Assembly: GCF_036227265.1 (NCBI RefSeq)
Contig: NZ_CP109446.1
Location: forward strand, 3,233,001 to 3,297,000
Length of the DNA: 64,000 bases
Direction of reading: 5' to 3'
Source of the DNA: Streptomyces sp. NBC_01476
Lineage (GTDB): Bacteria; Actinomycetota; Actinomycetes; Streptomycetales; Streptomycetaceae
Shown: positions 63,160 through 64,000 of the stretch, one piece after another
Numbering within the stretch: the stretch's first letter is position 1
Layout of the letters: each line of letters starts with the position of its first letter
The notes under the pieces: model-generated
Databases searched by the model: none
The model's input: only the letters and a program-made list of their open reading frames with translations
What the model was told of the DNA's origin: nothing
Made by a program: the position numbers and the translations under genes

Positions 63160-64000
63160 GTGGACATCCAATTGGGGCAGGATTGCGTCGTGGCACGAAC
63201 CGTGACCGCGGGCCCAGGGCCCGTACGCAGGGGCGGGCGCGCTGTCGTGCACGGCACGGGGCGCGTCTTCGGAGGTGTACTCCGGCGTATCCGGCGTACG
63301 ACACGCGCGGGAGGCGCGGGCGAGTCGGGTCTGTCGAAACTGATCGAACTGCACGCGGTGAACTCGGCCGGCGACATGCTCGTGACCGTCGCGCTGGCCA
63401 GCACCGTGTTCTTCTCGGTGCCGACCGGCGAGGCCCGCGGCCGGGTGGCGCTCTACCTGCTGGTGACGATGGCGCCGTTCGCGGTGCTCGCGCCGGTGGT
63501 GGGCCCGCTGCTCGACCGGCTGGGGCACGGCCGGCGGGCCGCAATGGCGACCGCGATGATGGCGCGCGCGGTGCTCGCCTGGACGATGGCCGGGGTCGTG
63601 TCGTCGGCCGGGCTCGGGCTCTATCCGGCGGCGCTGGGCGTGCTGGTGTCGTCGAAGGCGTACGGCGTGGTGCGCAGCGCGGTGGTGCCACGGCTGCTGC
63701 CGGGGCGCACCACGCTGGTGAAGGCGAACTCCCGGGTCACCCTGGCCGGGCTCGCGGCCACCGCGGTGGCCGCGCCGATCGGTGCCGGGCTGCACTTCAT
63801 CGGGCCGCAGTGGCCGCTCTACGGCGCCTTCGTGATCTTCCTGTGCGGTGCGCTGCTGTCGATGTCGCTGCCGCACAAGGTGGACTCCGCCCGCGGCGAG
63901 GCCAAGGCCCGGCTCACCGCCGACGAGGAGGCACCGCCGGAGCCGGCCGGCATCCCGGGGAAGAAACCGGGGCTGCTCGGCGTCGGCTCGTCGGTGCTGC
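63160..64000 (+). CDS. MFS transporter, 5' part (runs off the window)
   Basis: At least 280 residues from GTG 63160, which has AAAGGAGG six bases upstream. A basic N-terminal region of about 60 residues precedes hydrophobic segments (NSAGDMLVTVALASTVFFSV, RVALYLLVTMAPFAVLAPVV, PLLDRLGHGRRAAMATAMMA, SSKAYGVVRSAVVPRLLPGR) of the MFS_3-like group. The gene continues past base 64000. A transporter of unknown substrate, divergent from DUF3027. Confidence 0.8.
   Translation, partial: MDIQLGQDCVVARTVTAGPGPVRRGGRAVVHGTGRVFGGVLRRIRRTTRAGGAGESGLSKLIELHAVNSAGDMLVTVALASTVFFSVPTGEARGRVALYLLVTMAPFAVLAPVVGPLLDRLGHGRRAAMATAMMARAVLAWTMAGVVSSAGLGLYPAALGVLVSSKAYGVVRSAVVPRLLPGRTTLVKANSRVTLAGLAATAVAAPIGAGLHFIGPQWPLYGAFVIFLCGALLSMSLPHKVDSARGEAKARLTADEEAPPEPAGIPGKKPGLLGVGSSVL

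Overview
The window is high-GC actinobacterial DNA with GC-rich third codon positions, many GTG starts, ATGA/GTGA stop-start overlaps and long antisense shadow ORFs. Its gene content points to Streptomyces or a close relative in the Streptomycetaceae: a DmdR1/IdeR-type iron regulator, an NsdA-like HTH-TPR regulator, bifunctional primase/polymerase-like protein, DUF3027, DUF2530, an ECF sigma factor with a zinc-finger/MDMPI anti-sigma factor, and a Tad pilus locus. I found no rRNA, tRNA, CRISPR array, transposase or prophage. Most of the window looks like chromosomal core.

Left part (1-18206): the end of a TetR regulator, a flavoprotein monooxygenase, an MFS transporter divergent from a GlxA-type AraC regulator, an RsbW-like ATPase, a truncated macro-domain remnant, a STAS anti-anti-sigma protein divergent from an ECF sigma/anti-sigma pair, purU with a small conserved neighbour, an orphan branched-chain-amino-acid-type binding lipoprotein, a Gln/Pro-rich membrane protein, an HTH-TPR regulator, a primase/polymerase-like protein and an ABC exporter.

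Centre (18145-39265): the most interesting region. A long minus-strand run encodes a Tad/Flp pilus machine (cpaB, cpaE-like, tadA, tadB, tadC, Flp pilin and three TadE/TadG-like proteins), then a LysM/BTAD membrane protein, then a small helical WXG100-like protein with a large partner. Divergent from it is a 1512-residue FHA-FtsK/SpoIIIE ATPase of EssC/EccC type, followed by a second small-plus-large WXG100-like cassette. The two cassettes have the same four-gene plan: small partner, large protein with a WXG-like N-terminus and central hydrophobic segment, unknown protein, and an approximately 235-residue accessory protein. They lie on either side of the pilus and ATPase genes. I read this as a possible type VII (EssC-like) secretion module with two substrate cassettes next to a Tad pilus; the link is inferred from position and architecture.

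Right part (39360-64000): an alpha/beta hydrolase with a collagen-like insert, the iron regulator dmdR1 divergent from a SIS-domain protein, a PAS-PAS-GAF protein, a possible structured RNA with its own promoter, pdxH, citrate synthase, serC, a secreted beta-propeller protein, an SGNH hydrolase, an aldo/keto reductase, a MarR-MFS pair, a ribbon-helix-helix protein, an AzgA-type purine permease, DUF2530, a CtpE-like P-type ATPase, a MurG-family glycosyltransferase, a sacsin/Hsp90-like ATPase, DUF3027 and the start of an MFS transporter that runs off the end. Perfect GC-rich hairpins mark the 3' ends of dmdR1, the citrate synthase gene, serC and the Hsp90-like gene.
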